A stretch of DNA of 64,000 nucleotides from Candidatus Ideonella esbjergensis (GCA_016710065.1 JADJLP010000001.1:1116001-1180000); one strand, 5' to 3'; positions 34,882 through 43,345 are shown, counted from the first letter of the stretch. Numbers and translations are program-made. Notes: generated by a model not told the origin, from the sequence alone.

Positions 34882-35822
34882 GTGCGCACCCCGTTTCGCA
34901 AGGCCTCTTGCGCGGCCACGTCGCGCTGCACCTGTTGCTGGTAGAGGGCGCGCAGGCGCTGCACCATCGGGCCGGGCAGGGCGCCGTCAAAGGCGCGGCC
35001 GTCCACACCGCTCACCGGCACCACGCCGGCAAAGGTGCCGGTGCAGAAGGCTTCGTCGGCGCCATACACCTGGCTGAGGCTGAAGTTCTTCTCGTGCACT
35101 GGGATGCCCGCCTCACGGCACACCTGGATGACGTTGGCACGCGTGATGCCGCCCAGGCAGTAGTCGCCGCTGCTGGTCCAGACCTCACCCTTTCGCACGA
35201 TGAAGAAGTGCGTGGAATTGCAGGTGGCCACGAAGCCGTGCGGGTCCAGCATCAGCGCCTCATCGGCGCCGGCCTCGGTGGCCTGGATGCAGGCGGTGAT
35301 GCAGTTGAGCTTACTGTGGCTGTTGAGCTTGGGGTCCTGCACATCGGGAAAGCCGCGCCGCACATGCACGGTGAACAGCTTCAGCCCGGCCTGCACCGTC
35401 TCGGGCTTGGGCGTCTTGAACTCGGGCAGGATGACCACGGTGGCCGGGCCCACGGTGACGCGCGGGTCTTGGTACGGCGTGCGCTTGACGCCGCGCGACA
35501 CCATGAGCCGGATGTGCACGCCATCAAACATGCCATTGGCGGCCAGCGTGGCGTAGAGCGCGTCGGTGAGCTCGGCGCGCGACAGGCCGATTTCCATCGC
35601 GATGGCCTTGGCGCCCTCGTACAGCCGGTCGAGGTGGGCGGCCAGGAAGCAGGGGTGGCCCTGCACCACGCGCAGGCCCTCCCACACGCCGTCGCCCAGC
35701 ACGAAGCCGCTGTCGAACACCGAGACCGTGGCCTCGGCCCGGGGCTTGAGCGCGCCGTTGATCCAGATGCGGATGTGGTCGTTACGCGGGTCGTCGTGAA
35801 AATCCTGGATGCTTGAGGCCAT
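34878..35822 (-). CDS. PLP class IV aminotransferase (branched-chain/D-amino acid type)
   Basis: 314 residues. VSVFDSGFVLGDGVWEGLRV opens the fold; the PLP Lys is in LNSHSKLNCITA (about residue 172), followed by ADEALMLDPHGFVATCNSTH and YCLGGITRANVI. It transfers amino groups between amino and 2-oxo acids; the sequence does not separate the branched-chain from the D-amino acid type. It is the first gene of a two-gene operon with the sulfotransferase-like gene. Confidence 0.88.
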   Translation of the reverse strand: MASSIQDFHDDPRNDHIRIWINGALKPRAEATVSVFDSGFVLGDGVWEGLRVVQGHPCFLAAHLDRLYEGAKAIAMEIGLSRAELTDALYATLAANGMFDGVHIRLMVSRGVKRTPYQDPRVTVGPATVVILPEFKTPKPETVQAGLKLFTVHVRRGFPDVQDPKLNSHSKLNCITACIQATEAGADEALMLDPHGFVATCNSTHFFIVRKGEVWTSSGDYCLGGITRANVIQVCREAGIPVHEKNFSLSQVYGADEAFCTGTFAGVVPVSGVDGRAFDGALPGPMVQRLRALYQQQVQRDVAAQEALRNGVRT

Positions 35823-35991
35823 GTCAGCGTGGGGTTCGGGTGTTACGTCGATGAAACCTTGCCGTCACCAGTCTAAGCCGGGCAAGCCCGGGTCAGACGG
35901 GCGGGTGCCAGTGGCATGATGCGCGCGTTGCGCCACCGTCAGGCCCCTGGCCTGGTGGCCAGTCTAGAACCACGAACCAGAGGAAATCCCG

Positions 35992-36729
35992 ATGAAGCGT
36001 TCTGTCTCCCATGCTGTGCCCATGGCCTTGTGCGCAGGTCTGCTGATGGCACTGGCCCCGGTGGTCGTGCTGGCCCAGACGAAGGCCAAGGCCACGACCC
36101 AGGCGCCAGCCAAGAAGGGCGGCGAGAAGACCATCAGCGGTGGGGCCATGAAGGGAAATGCGCTGACTTTCAAGGAACTCGAAGCCTGCTTGAAAGAGCA
36201 GGATGTGCTGAAGACGCGCACGCCAGCGCTGCAGAAGCAACGCGACACCCTGGAAGCCGAACGGCAGGACATTCTGAAGGAAGGCAACGCCATCAAGGCT
36301 GACGCCGAGGTGTTGAACCAGCTGTCCGAGCGTGTGAAAGCCTTCAATGTCCGTCTGCGTGAGCAGGGTGAGAAGGTGAAGGCCTGGAAGGCGCGCGACG
36401 AGGAGATTGCCGAGGCCAATCGGTCGGGCCCCACGGCCGAGCGCCAGCGCAAGGAACTGGAGCGTGATCGCCAGGATCTGCAAAAGAGTGAAGCCGAGCT
36501 CGACAAGGACGCCAAGACACTGGAGGCCGAGCGTGAAAAGCTGGGTGTGGCCAGCTTCAACGCCCGCGCTGTGGCGCAAGAAAAGGCCGCCACCGACTGG
36601 AATGCCCGCAGCAAGGTGCTGGACGCTGCCTTCCAGTCTTACGAAGACGACCGCGTTGACTGGAAGGGCCGTTGCGCCGATCGCCCCTACCGCGAAGAAT
36701 GGGAAAAGCTGATCCGCGAAGGCAAGTGA
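35992..36729 (+). CDS. secreted coiled-coil protein
   Basis: 245 residues with a clear Sec signal (cleavage after VLA or LAQ, residues 28-29), a short Lys/Ala/Thr linker, then about 150 residues of Glu/Lys/Leu/Arg heptads (LEAERQDILKEGNAIKADAE, then QRKELERDRQDLQKSEAELD) forming an extended coiled coil. Two Cys (ACLKEQ and GRCADR) flank the helix and could form a disulfide. The AGGAAA ribosome site is good. I recognise no family. Confidence 0.75.
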   Translation: MKRSVSHAVPMALCAGLLMALAPVVVLAQTKAKATTQAPAKKGGEKTISGGAMKGNALTFKELEACLKEQDVLKTRTPALQKQRDTLEAERQDILKEGNAIKADAEVLNQLSERVKAFNVRLREQGEKVKAWKARDEEIAEANRSGPTAERQRKELERDRQDLQKSEAELDKDAKTLEAEREKLGVASFNARAVAQEKAATDWNARSKVLDAAFQSYEDDRVDWKGRCADRPYREEWEKLIREGK

Positions 36730-36822
36730 GCCTGAGCCTTTGCCGCCGGCGCCAGACAGGTCTTTGATGCGACGGGCTGAGTGGCGCTCACGGCAACGTC
36801 GTCAGCCACCCCTGCCGCTCGC

Positions 36823-37695
36823 TCATGACGAGACTGTGGCCAGCCCGGGCATGCGCGGTGCATGGCCCAACAACTGTGCAAAGACCGTGGCGTCGGCGGT
36901 GTTGTCCTGGCTCAACAGCGACAAGGTTTCGCTGCACCAGGGGCTGGCGGGCACCAGGTCACCCACACGCGCCATGGCCTGGCCTACCAGCTGCGGCAAC
37001 GGCAGACGCAGCGGCGCTGACTTGCCCATCTCCTGCCGCAGCCGGGCGATGAACTCGGCCGTGGTGAGGGCCTGCGGGCCCACGCAGGCCACGGTGCCGC
37101 ACCAGTCGCGCTGTGGCCCCAGTAGCGCGGCGATGAGCTCGGCCACATCCTGTACCGCCACCGGCTGGATCTTGGCCGTGAAGGCCGGCGCCGGCATGCT
37201 CAGCACCGGCAACCTGGCCAGGGTGCGGAACATCTCGCTGGCCGCGCCACCCGCACCAAAGACCACGCTGGGCCGCAGGATGGCCGCGTCCAGCTGACCC
37301 TGCGCGGCCAACTGGTTCAGCGCGGTCTCGGCGGCCAGCTTGGTACTGGCATAGGCCGTGGGACTGGCGTCCACACCCAGGGCCGAGACTTGGATGAGGC
37401 GCCGCACGCCCAGCTCGGCACAGGCCTGGAACAAGGCTACCGGCGCGCGGGCGTGCACCACGCTCAAGGGGCGGCGGGTGGTGTCGCGCAGCACGCCAAC
37501 GGCGTTTACCACTGCGTCCACACCGTCCAGCCAGGGGCGCCAGCGCGCGGGGGTGGTGGCATCGCCGAAGTCCAGCGCCTGGGGCTGGCCATTCACGGTC
37601 TGGCGCAGTCCGCGCACCTGGTGGCCCTGGGCGCGCAGCGCGGCGGTCACATGGCGGCCGATGAAGCCGCGCTCGCCGCAGATCAGCACGTTCAT
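36823..37695 (-). CDS. NAD(P)-binding epimerase-like protein (NDUFA9/YwnB type)
   Basis: 290 residues from the ATG at 37695 (MNVLICGERGFIGRHVTAAL), which overlaps the stop of a 30-residue frame upstream. The Rossmann motif is GERGFIGRH, with VDAVVNAVGVLRD and RLIQVSALGVDASPTAYAST (YxxxK-like TAYASTK). These proteins often accompany DoxX-like membrane proteins. A shared operator 16 bp before the 30-residue frame suggests control by the GbsR/MarR-type regulator upstream. Confidence 0.8.
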   Translation of the reverse strand: MNVLICGERGFIGRHVTAALRAQGHQVRGLRQTVNGQPQALDFGDATTPARWRPWLDGVDAVVNAVGVLRDTTRRPLSVVHARAPVALFQACAELGVRRLIQVSALGVDASPTAYASTKLAAETALNQLAAQGQLDAAILRPSVVFGAGGAASEMFRTLARLPVLSMPAPAFTAKIQPVAVQDVAELIAALLGPQRDWCGTVACVGPQALTTAEFIARLRQEMGKSAPLRLPLPQLVGQAMARVGDLVPASPWCSETLSLLSQDNTADATVFAQLLGHAPRMPGLATVSS

Positions 37696-37784
37696 GGCTG
37701 CACCCTGGTGACGAACCGGGCGCGCGGAATCTGGCACCAACTTGAGATCAGCAGCGAAACCAGAAACAGGGCGGTGTTGTCCAT
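37692..37784 (-). CDS. 30-residue hydrophobic leader peptide or gene remnant
   Basis: MDNTALFLVSLLISSWCQIP and ten more residues; a good AAAGGAAA ribosome site lies 6-8 bp upstream of the ATG at 37784. It has one membrane-like stretch. The TGA overlaps the ATG of the epimerase gene (ATGA), so it could couple translation of that gene. Epimerases of this type often sit with DoxX-like proteins, so it may be the remaining start of such a gene. Confidence 0.45.
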   Translation of the reverse strand: MDNTALFLVSLLISSWCQIPRARFVTRVQP

Positions 37785-37799
37785 GGTGGTTTCCTTTCT

Positions 37800-37823
37800 A
37801 TATTTCAGAAATGACAGAAATTA
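37800..37823 (-). promoter_or_regulatory. operator upstream of the epimerase operon
   Basis: Read on the minus strand, this 24-bp site agrees at 19 of 24 positions with the perfect palindrome at 38479-38502, sharing ATTTCTGTCA and GAAATA. It ends 16 bp before the start codon of the 30-residue frame, the same distance as the other site has to the regulator gene. This makes a shared repressor site likely. Confidence 0.6.
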
Positions 37824-37833
37824 AGACTCGCCC

Positions 37834-37902
37834 CGTCATTCCCGCGAAGGCGGGAATCCACGATCCGCCAAGACCTGGATTCCCGCCTTCGCGGGAATGA
37901 CG
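37834..37902. repeat. GTCATTCCCGCG-type repeat, copy 4
   Basis: Nearly perfect arms: CGTCATTCCCGCGAAGGCG pairs with CGCCTTCGCGGGAATGACG around about 30 bp. It lies between the regulator gene and the epimerase operon, and may end the regulator transcript. Confidence 0.85.
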
Positions 37903-37917
37903 GGTGGCTGGCGGTGC

Positions 37918-38463
37918 TCATGGGGCACCCGCATCGCCCCGCACAAATTTCTGCACGCTGGCGCCCATCTTCAGCACCTTCTCCAGCGTGGCGGGCGACA
38001 GGCGCAGCATTTCTTCAGACCAAGCGCCCAGCGTGGCCATGAACTTCAGCGTCTCGCGCACGCGGTCTTGCGCATCGGGTGGCTCGGCGGCAAAGCCGGG
38101 TTGGGCCACCAACTCGGTCAGCATGCGCACCGTGGGGTCGAACTCGCGCTCCTTGCGCTCGCGCACGATGGTGCGGAAGAGCTCCCACACATCCAGCGAG
38201 GTCTCGAAGTAGTCGCGTCGGTCGCCCAGCACATGGGTGACGCGGATCAGGTTCCAGTTCTGCAACTCCTTCAGGCTGGTGCTGACGTTGGAGCGGGCCA
38301 CGGCCAGGGTGTCAGCGATGTCTTCGGCGTGCAATGGGCGGCCGTGCACGTAGAGCAGGGCGTGGATCTGCGAGACGGTGCGGTTCACGCCCCATGCGGT
38401 GCCCATCTCGCCCCAGTGCACGACGAAGCGGCGGGCGGTTTCAGTGAGTTCCATGGCGTTCAT
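37918..38463 (-). CDS. GbsR/MarR-family transcriptional regulator
   Basis: 181 residues; an internal ATG 9 bp downstream is an alternative start. Winged helix: NRTVSQIHALLYVHGRPLHA, then EDIADTLAVARSNVSTSLKE, then LGDRRDYFETSLDVWELFRT, as in the GbsR branch of MarR regulators. The C-terminal half is helical. A perfect palindrome 16 bp upstream of the start suggests autoregulation, and a close copy precedes the epimerase operon. Confidence 0.85.
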   Translation of the reverse strand: MNAMELTETARRFVVHWGEMGTAWGVNRTVSQIHALLYVHGRPLHAEDIADTLAVARSNVSTSLKELQNWNLIRVTHVLGDRRDYFETSLDVWELFRTIVRERKEREFDPTVRMLTELVAQPGFAAEPPDAQDRVRETLKFMATLGAWSEEMLRLSPATLEKVLKMGASVQKFVRGDAGAP

Positions 38464-38478
38464 GCTAGGCGTCTTCTG

Positions 38479-38502
38479 TTATTTCTGTCAATACAGAAAT
38501 AA
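38479..38502 (-). promoter_or_regulatory. perfect palindromic operator upstream of GbsR/MarR regulator
   Basis: TTATTTCTGT (38479-38488) and ACAGAAATAA (38493-38502) are perfect 10-bp inverted arms separated by 4 bp. The A/T-rich palindrome stands out in GC-rich DNA. It lies 16 bp upstream of the regulator start and 45 bp from the divergent trhP gene. Confidence 0.7.
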
Positions 38503-38546
38503 AGGCCTGGGCAAAGCCCTGCGCAAGCTGGGTTGAAAGCCTCGCC

Positions 38547-39959
38547 ATGGACAATGCCGGGGCCATGCTCATCACCCCTCAGCGCTCCGCCCCCGAACTC
38601 CTGTTGCCTGCCGGCTCGCTCGCCAAGATGCGCGCCGCCTACGACTACGGTGCCGACGCCATCTACGCCGGTCAGCCGCGCTACAGCCTGCGGGCGCGCA
38701 ACAACGAGTTCAAGCTGGAGCAGATCCAGCAAGGCATTGCCGAGGCCCATGCGCGCGGCAAGAAGTTCTTTGTCACCAGCAACCTGCTGCCGCACAACGA
38801 CAAGGTGCGCACCTATTTACGCGACATCGAGCCCGTCATTGCCATGCGGCCCGACGCGCTGATCATGGCCGACCCGGGGCTGATCATGATGGTGCGAGAA
38901 GAAATGGAGAAAGGGCGGTGGCCCGAGGTGCCCATCCACCTCTCGGTGCAGGCCAACACGCTGAACTGGGCGGCGGTGAAGTTCTGGCAGCGCCTGGGCG
39001 TGGCGCGCATCATCCTCTCGCGCGAGCTGAGCCTGGACGAGGTGGAGGTCATCCGCAACGAATGCCCCGACATCGAGCTCGAAGTCTTTGTGCACGGCGC
39101 GCTGTGCATCGCCTACTCGGGCCGCTGCCTGCTCAGCGGCTACTTCAACCGCCGCGACCCCAACCAGGGCACCTGCACCAACGCCTGCCGCTGGCAATAC
39201 GCCACCCAGGCCACCACCGAAGACATCAACACCGGCGAGGCGGTGGCGGTGCCCATGGAGGGCGACTTCGATTTCGCCACCGCCCAGGCCGAAGAAGAAA
39301 CCGCCTTTGCCGCCTGCGGTGGCAGCCCGCGCCACCCGGCCGCCGACCGGGTGTACCTGCTGGAAGAAAAAGACCGCCCCGGCCAGCTGATGCCCATCAT
39401 GGAAGACGAGCACGGCACCTACATCATGAACAGCAAGGATTTGCGCGCTGTCGAGCACGTGGAGCGGCTCGTGAAGATCGGTGTCGATTCGCTGAAGATC
39501 GAGGGCCGCACCAAGAGCCAGTACTACGTCAGCCGCACGGCCCAGGTGTACCGCCGCGCGATCGACGACGCCGTGGCCGGCCGACCCTTCAACCCGCAAC
39601 TGCTCACCGAACTCGAAGGCCTCTCCAACCGCGGCTACACCGCTGGCTTCCTGGAGCGCCGCCCCAGTCAGGACTACCAGAACTACCTCACCGGCAGCTC
39701 GCTGGCCCAGCGCGGCCAGTTCGTGGGCGAGGTGCGCTCGCTGCGCGCCGACGGCTGGGCCGAGGTGGAAACCAAGAACCGCTTCTCGGTGGGCGACCGG
39801 CTCGAAGTCATCCACCCCAGCGGCAACCGCACGCTCACGCTGGACCAAATGCAGAACGTGGACGGCGAGGCCATCGCCGTGGCCCAGGGCAGCCCGGTAC
39901 GCGTGTGGATCCCTTTGCCAGCGCCTTGCGACGGCGCGCTGATCACGCGGTTGCTGTAG
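38547..39959 (+). CDS. trhP: tRNA hydroxylation protein P, peptidase U32 family (YegQ)
   Basis: 470 residues; an ATG at 38565 (MLITPQRSAPELLLPAGS) is an alternative start. Alignment by eye with E. coli YegQ is close throughout: YGADAIYAGQPRYSLRARNN, MADPGLIMMVREE, HLSVQANTLNWAAVKFW, and the Cys cluster HGALCIAYSGRCLLSGYFN plus GTCTNACRW that can hold an Fe-S cluster. TrhP makes 5-hydroxyuridine at tRNA position 34 using prephenate. A short insertion near residues 235-260 is absent from the E. coli protein. Confidence 0.92.
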   Translation: MDNAGAMLITPQRSAPELLLPAGSLAKMRAAYDYGADAIYAGQPRYSLRARNNEFKLEQIQQGIAEAHARGKKFFVTSNLLPHNDKVRTYLRDIEPVIAMRPDALIMADPGLIMMVREEMEKGRWPEVPIHLSVQANTLNWAAVKFWQRLGVARIILSRELSLDEVEVIRNECPDIELEVFVHGALCIAYSGRCLLSGYFNRRDPNQGTCTNACRWQYATQATTEDINTGEAVAVPMEGDFDFATAQAEEETAFAACGGSPRHPAADRVYLLEEKDRPGQLMPIMEDEHGTYIMNSKDLRAVEHVERLVKIGVDSLKIEGRTKSQYYVSRTAQVYRRAIDDAVAGRPFNPQLLTELEGLSNRGYTAGFLERRPSQDYQNYLTGSSLAQRGQFVGEVRSLRADGWAEVETKNRFSVGDRLEVIHPSGNRTLTLDQMQNVDGEAIAVAQGSPVRVWIPLPAPCDGALITRLL

Positions 39960-40072
39960 GCGCTTCAGCGCAGCTCTGCAGCTTCAGTTCCTTCCCCACC
40001 CAGCCGATGTAGAGGCGTGTGCCACCGCTCAGCCGAGCGCGTGGATCATCGCTTTCGCAGCGGAGGTGCGTC

Positions 40073-40819
40073 ATGTTGTCGTGGTCATGGTTGGCGACGT
40101 TCTGGTCCTTGCCGGCGGTTGAGGCCAACATCATCGTGTTCATGAACCTTGCCGGCGCCCTGATGCTGGGCCTGGTGGTGGGTTACGAACGCTCGTACCA
40201 CGGCCGGGCGGCGGGTATGCGCACCTACGGCATCGTCTGCATGGCCTCGGCCGCGCTGACGGTGTTCGTGGGCTACCCCGGCTTCTGGTACGGCGGGCAC
40301 GGGGCTATCTCGGCGTTGCCGCCAGACCCCACCCGCGTGGTTCAAGGCATCGTCACCGGCGTGGGCTTCCTGGGGGCTGGCGTCATCATGAAAGAGGGGC
40401 TGAGCATCAGTGGCCTCACCACCGCCGCTTCCATCTGGGCCTCGTGCGCCATCGGCGTGCTGGTGGGCGTGGGGCTGTACAGCGCGGCCATCCTGCTCAC
40501 CGCGCTTTCCGCCAGCTTGATGATGTGGGGCTCTCGCCTGGAGTCGCGCCTGCCATCGCGGCATGCGATAGGTGTCACGCTCAGTTTCGTGGCGGCCTGC
40601 TCACCCGCAGAGGCCGAGGTGGCGGGTTGGCTGCACGAGTGTGGCTATGAACTCGCGGCGGGCTCCATTTCGCTGCGCATGGAAGACGGGCACGCCGAGT
40701 GGCACTTCGTGGCCGTGGCGCTGGACCGCAGCTGTGGCCGCAGCCTGCCGCAGTTGGCCGCGTACCTGGACGCCAGACCCGAGGTGGCACGCCTGAGCCT
40801 GGCCCATGCCCGCAACTGA
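40073..40819 (+). CDS. MgtC/SapB-family membrane protein
   Basis: 248 residues from the ATG at 40073, behind a GGAGGTG ribosome site. Five hydrophobic helices with MgtC hallmarks: LAGALMLGLVVGYERSYHGR, AAGMRTYGIVCMASA, GVGFLGAGVIMKEG and SGLTTAASIWASCAIG, then a soluble C-terminal domain of about 80 residues that may be ACT-like. MgtC proteins help growth at low Mg2+ and modulate membrane energetics. It is a single gene. Confidence 0.88.
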   Translation: MLSWSWLATFWSLPAVEANIIVFMNLAGALMLGLVVGYERSYHGRAAGMRTYGIVCMASAALTVFVGYPGFWYGGHGAISALPPDPTRVVQGIVTGVGFLGAGVIMKEGLSISGLTTAASIWASCAIGVLVGVGLYSAAILLTALSASLMMWGSRLESRLPSRHAIGVTLSFVAACSPAEAEVAGWLHECGYELAAGSISLRMEDGHAEWHFVAVALDRSCGRSLPQLAAYLDARPEVARLSLAHARN

Positions 40820-40830
40820 AATGAAACGAC

Positions 40831-40898
40831 CCCAAGCTGACTTTGTTCGCGGCCCCCGAGGGGCGCATCAGTACCTTCGGGCGGCCGGGCGGTACTGA
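40831..40898. repeat. GC-rich intergenic hairpin repeat upstream of DUF1566 gene
   Basis: CCCCAAGCTGAC is followed by a GCCCCCGAGGGGC hairpin and an AGTACC...GGTACT stem (40869-40897). The arrangement matches the two repeats of the bkd operon (CCCC-hairpin, then AGCRCC...GGYGCT stem). It ends just before the start codon at 40900. Confidence 0.6.
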
Positions 40899-40899
40899 C

Positions 40900-41499
40900 A
40901 TGGCACACAGGAGCGGCATCGCGCCCCAGCGCTTCCCGTTGGCGCTGGTGGCCCTGCTCTGCGGCCTGTTGGGCGCAGTGGGCCGGGCCGCAGCGGCGCC
41001 GCCGCTGCAGCCCGAGTGGGTCATCACAGCCGACGGTGCCTACATCGTGCACCTCAGTGCCAACGCGGCCTGGCCACGCTGCATGGAGGGCATGCGCTGG
41101 AACGGACGCAGTTGCGAAGGCCAAGCCTTGCTGCTGGACCACGCGGCAGCGCTGGCGCTGGCGCAGCGCCGCACCAAGGCCGACGGCGTGGCCTGGCGAT
41201 TGCCACACCTGAAAGAGCTGCAAGGGTTGGCCAGGCAAGGTGCCAAGCCAGCCGACGCCCTGGGCGCCTGGCTGCCCAACAACCCGGAGGGCTGGTGCTG
41301 GAGCGCCACCGCCAACGTCGACACCCGAACCATCAACGAGTACAGCTACGAGAACGTGAAGCGCGGCGTGACGGCCGAGAACATGGCCCGCGTGCAGTTC
41401 ATGCATGCCTGGGCCGTGGACACCCGCACCGGTGAGGCCCGCAAGGACGCGCTCAAGCGCAGCCAGCTGCTGGTGCGCCTGGTGCGGCCGCTGGACTGA
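40900..41499 (+). CDS. secreted DUF1566 (Lcl-like) protein
   Basis: 199 residues from the ATG at 40900. Signal sequence with a hydrophobic core (FPLALVALLCGLLGAVGRAA) and likely cleavage near AAA-P. The DUF1566 motifs are WRLPHLKELQGLA and a WSATANVD variant of the usual YWSST, with a final RLVRPLD (VRxVR). Such domains occur in secreted adhesion-like proteins; the function here is unknown. Confidence 0.75.
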   Translation: MAHRSGIAPQRFPLALVALLCGLLGAVGRAAAAPPLQPEWVITADGAYIVHLSANAAWPRCMEGMRWNGRSCEGQALLLDHAAALALAQRRTKADGVAWRLPHLKELQGLARQGAKPADALGAWLPNNPEGWCWSATANVDTRTINEYSYENVKRGVTAENMARVQFMHAWAVDTRTGEARKDALKRSQLLVRLVRPLD

Positions 41500-41576
41500 G
41501 AGGGCCTTTGCGGCGACCACGGTCGCGTCTGTGTAGCATCGCTGCTCCATTCGCCTCTGCTGCCAAGGTGCCTGCC

Positions 41577-41942
41577 ATGTCCTACATGCTGCTCATCATC
41601 GAACCCGTGGGCCAGCGCGCCACGCGCACCGCAGCCGAGGGCCGCGACGCTTATGCCAGCATGCAGCGCTTCGGCGAATCGCTGGCCGCGCGTGGCCAGC
41701 TCAAGGCGGTGGAGTCGCTGGCCTCGCAGGCCACGGCCGTGCGGGTCAGCCACAGCGCCAGCCAGGCGCGCCTGCTCGATGGTCCTTTTGCCGAGGCCAA
41801 GGAGATGATCGGCGGCTTCTTTCTGCTGCAGAACGTGGACCGCGACGAGGCCATCGCCATCGCCCAGCGCTGCCCGGCGGCTCAGTGGGCCACGGTGGAG
41901 GTGCGGGCCCTGGCGCCGTGCTTCGATGACAGCCACGCCTGA
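41577..41942 (+). CDS. YciI/DGPF-domain protein 1
   Basis: 121 residues from the ATG at 41577. The core LLDGPFAEAKEMIGGFFLLQ carries the DGPF signature that gives this family its name, in a YciI-like ferredoxin fold. Genes of this family are the standard partners of ECF42 sigma factors, and such a gene lies 1.4 kb downstream. No ECF promoter was found upstream of this copy. Confidence 0.85.
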   Translation: MSYMLLIIEPVGQRATRTAAEGRDAYASMQRFGESLAARGQLKAVESLASQATAVRVSHSASQARLLDGPFAEAKEMIGGFFLLQNVDRDEAIAIAQRCPAAQWATVEVRALAPCFDDSHA

Positions 41943-41968
41943 TGCGGGTTTGCCCCGGGGTTGGAGGC

Positions 41969-41995
41969 TGTCGAGAACGCGCAGCCTGCCTCGTC
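41969..41995 (+). promoter_or_regulatory. candidate ECF42-type promoter
   Basis: TGTCGA (41969-41974) and CGTC (41992-41995) are separated by 17 bp. This fits the described ECF42 promoter (-35 TGTCGA, -10 CGTC or similar) and lies 52 bp upstream of the first gene of the VOC-DGPF-VOC-sigma operon, so the sigma factor would activate its own operon. Confidence 0.6.
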
Positions 41996-42047
41996 GTGCT
42001 TATGAACGCCCCGAGTTCACCCCTGCCCCGACCCAGGAGACGCCACC

Positions 42048-42464
42048 ATGACCGCCCCATGCCCCGTCGTTCACTTCGAGATGCCCTACCGTGACGCCGC
42101 CCGCGCGCAGCGCTTCTACGCTGCCGCTTTCGGCTGGCAGATGCAGCAGATGGGCCCCGAGATGGGCAACTACATCCTGGCCACCACCGCCATTGCCGAC
42201 ACCAACGCGCCCGACTCGCGGCGCGGCGCCATCAACGGCGGCCTGTTCCCCTTCAAGGCCGACTGGCCCATGCAGCACCCCTCGGTGGTGGTGGGCGTGG
42301 ACGACATCCGCGCCGCGATGGCGCGCGTCACGGCCGCCGGTGGCGAGGTGATGGGCGAGCCCATGGCCATCCCTGGCGTGGGTGACTACGTGTCCTTCGT
42401 GGACACCGAAGGCAACCGCCACAGCATGCTGCAGCCCGGCACGGGTGAATGCCCCGCAGACTGA
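42048..42464 (+). CDS. VOC-family (glyoxalase-like) protein 1
   Basis: 138 residues. VOC fold: VVHFEMPYRDAARAQRFYAA, AFGWQM, and the closing VSFVDTEGNRHSMLQP. It may bind a metal through its His and Glu residues. It is the first gene after the ECF-type promoter, 12 bp before the second DGPF gene. The substrate is unknown. Confidence 0.85.
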   Translation: MTAPCPVVHFEMPYRDAARAQRFYAAAFGWQMQQMGPEMGNYILATTAIADTNAPDSRRGAINGGLFPFKADWPMQHPSVVVGVDDIRAAMARVTAAGGEVMGEPMAIPGVGDYVSFVDTEGNRHSMLQPGTGECPAD

Positions 42465-42476
42465 AGGAGCGCCACC

Positions 42477-42902
42477 ATGCGGTTCATGATCATCGTGAAA
42501 TCCTGTGTCGATTTCGAGGCCGAGGTCACACCGGCAGCGCCACCCGAGCTGCTGGCCGACATGGCCGCCTACCACGAGGAGCTTTCCCGTGCCGGTGTGC
42601 TGCTGGATGGCAGCGGCCTGCACCCCAGCCGCACAGGCTGGCGGGTGCAGTACGACACCGATGGCAGCCGCCGCATCGTCGACGGCCCCTTCGCCGAGGC
42701 CAAGGAACTGATCGCCGGTTACACCCTCATCCAGGTGCGCTCGCGCGAAGAGGCGCTGGAATGGTCGAGCCGCTTCCCCAACCCTGCAGGCAACGGCAAG
42801 GAGGCCGTGATTGAGCTGCGCCAGTTGATCGAGCTGGATGAGTTTCCACCCGGCGAAGGCATAGAACGCGTCAAACAGCTTGACGCCGAGCGTGGCGCCT
42901 GA
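42477..42902 (+). CDS. YciI/DGPF-domain protein 2
   Basis: 141 residues beginning MRFMIIVKSCVDFEAE, with RIVDGPFAEAKELIAGYTLI carrying DGPF. It lies in the middle of the ECF42-type operon, 19 bp before the second VOC gene. This is the PhnB/DGPF-type companion usually found next to ECF42 sigma factors. Confidence 0.87.
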   Translation: MRFMIIVKSCVDFEAEVTPAAPPELLADMAAYHEELSRAGVLLDGSGLHPSRTGWRVQYDTDGSRRIVDGPFAEAKELIAGYTLIQVRSREEALEWSSRFPNPAGNGKEAVIELRQLIELDEFPPGEGIERVKQLDAERGA

Positions 42903-42921
42903 ACCCCTGAAGGACACCAGC

Positions 42922-43332
42922 ATGCTGAGACAAATCTTCGTCAACCTGCCCATCGCTGACATGGCCCGTTCGCGCGCCTTCTTCGAGGCCCTGGGCCTGA
43001 GCTTCAACCCGCAATTCACCAACGAGCAGGGCGCCTGCCTGGAGATTGCCGAAAACATCTACGCCATGCTGCTGGTGAAACCCTTCTTCCAGGGTTTCAC
43101 CAAGAAGCCGGTGGCCGACGCTGTGCACAGCACCGAGGTGATCATCGCCCTCTCGTGCGACAGCCGCGCCGAGGTGCAAGCCCTGGTGGCCAAGGCCGTG
43201 GCCGCCGGTGCCACCACCCCCATCGCGGCCGTGGACCATGGCTTCATGTTCCAGCACGGCTTTGCCGATCTGGACGGCCACCAGTGGGAGGTGTTCTGGA
43301 TGGACATGACGGCAGCACCGGCGCAGATGTGA
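42922..43332 (+). CDS. VOC-family (glyoxalase-like) protein 2
   Basis: 136 residues from the ATG at 42922. IFVNLPIADMARSRAFFEAL, GLSF, and the end FADLDGHQWEVFWMD are typical of VOC proteins related to lactoylglutathione lyase and bleomycin-binding proteins. It is 13 bp before the sigma factor gene. The function is unknown. Confidence 0.87.
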   Translation: MLRQIFVNLPIADMARSRAFFEALGLSFNPQFTNEQGACLEIAENIYAMLLVKPFFQGFTKKPVADAVHSTEVIIALSCDSRAEVQALVAKAVAAGATTPIAAVDHGFMFQHGFADLDGHQWEVFWMDMTAAPAQM

Positions 43333-43345
43333 TCATCGCGGGGCC

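Noticed and set aside
39943..40074. Minus-strand 43-residue frame between trhP and the MgtC-like gene
   Set aside because: It starts on the complement of the MgtC ATG, has no ribosome site and no recognisable motif.
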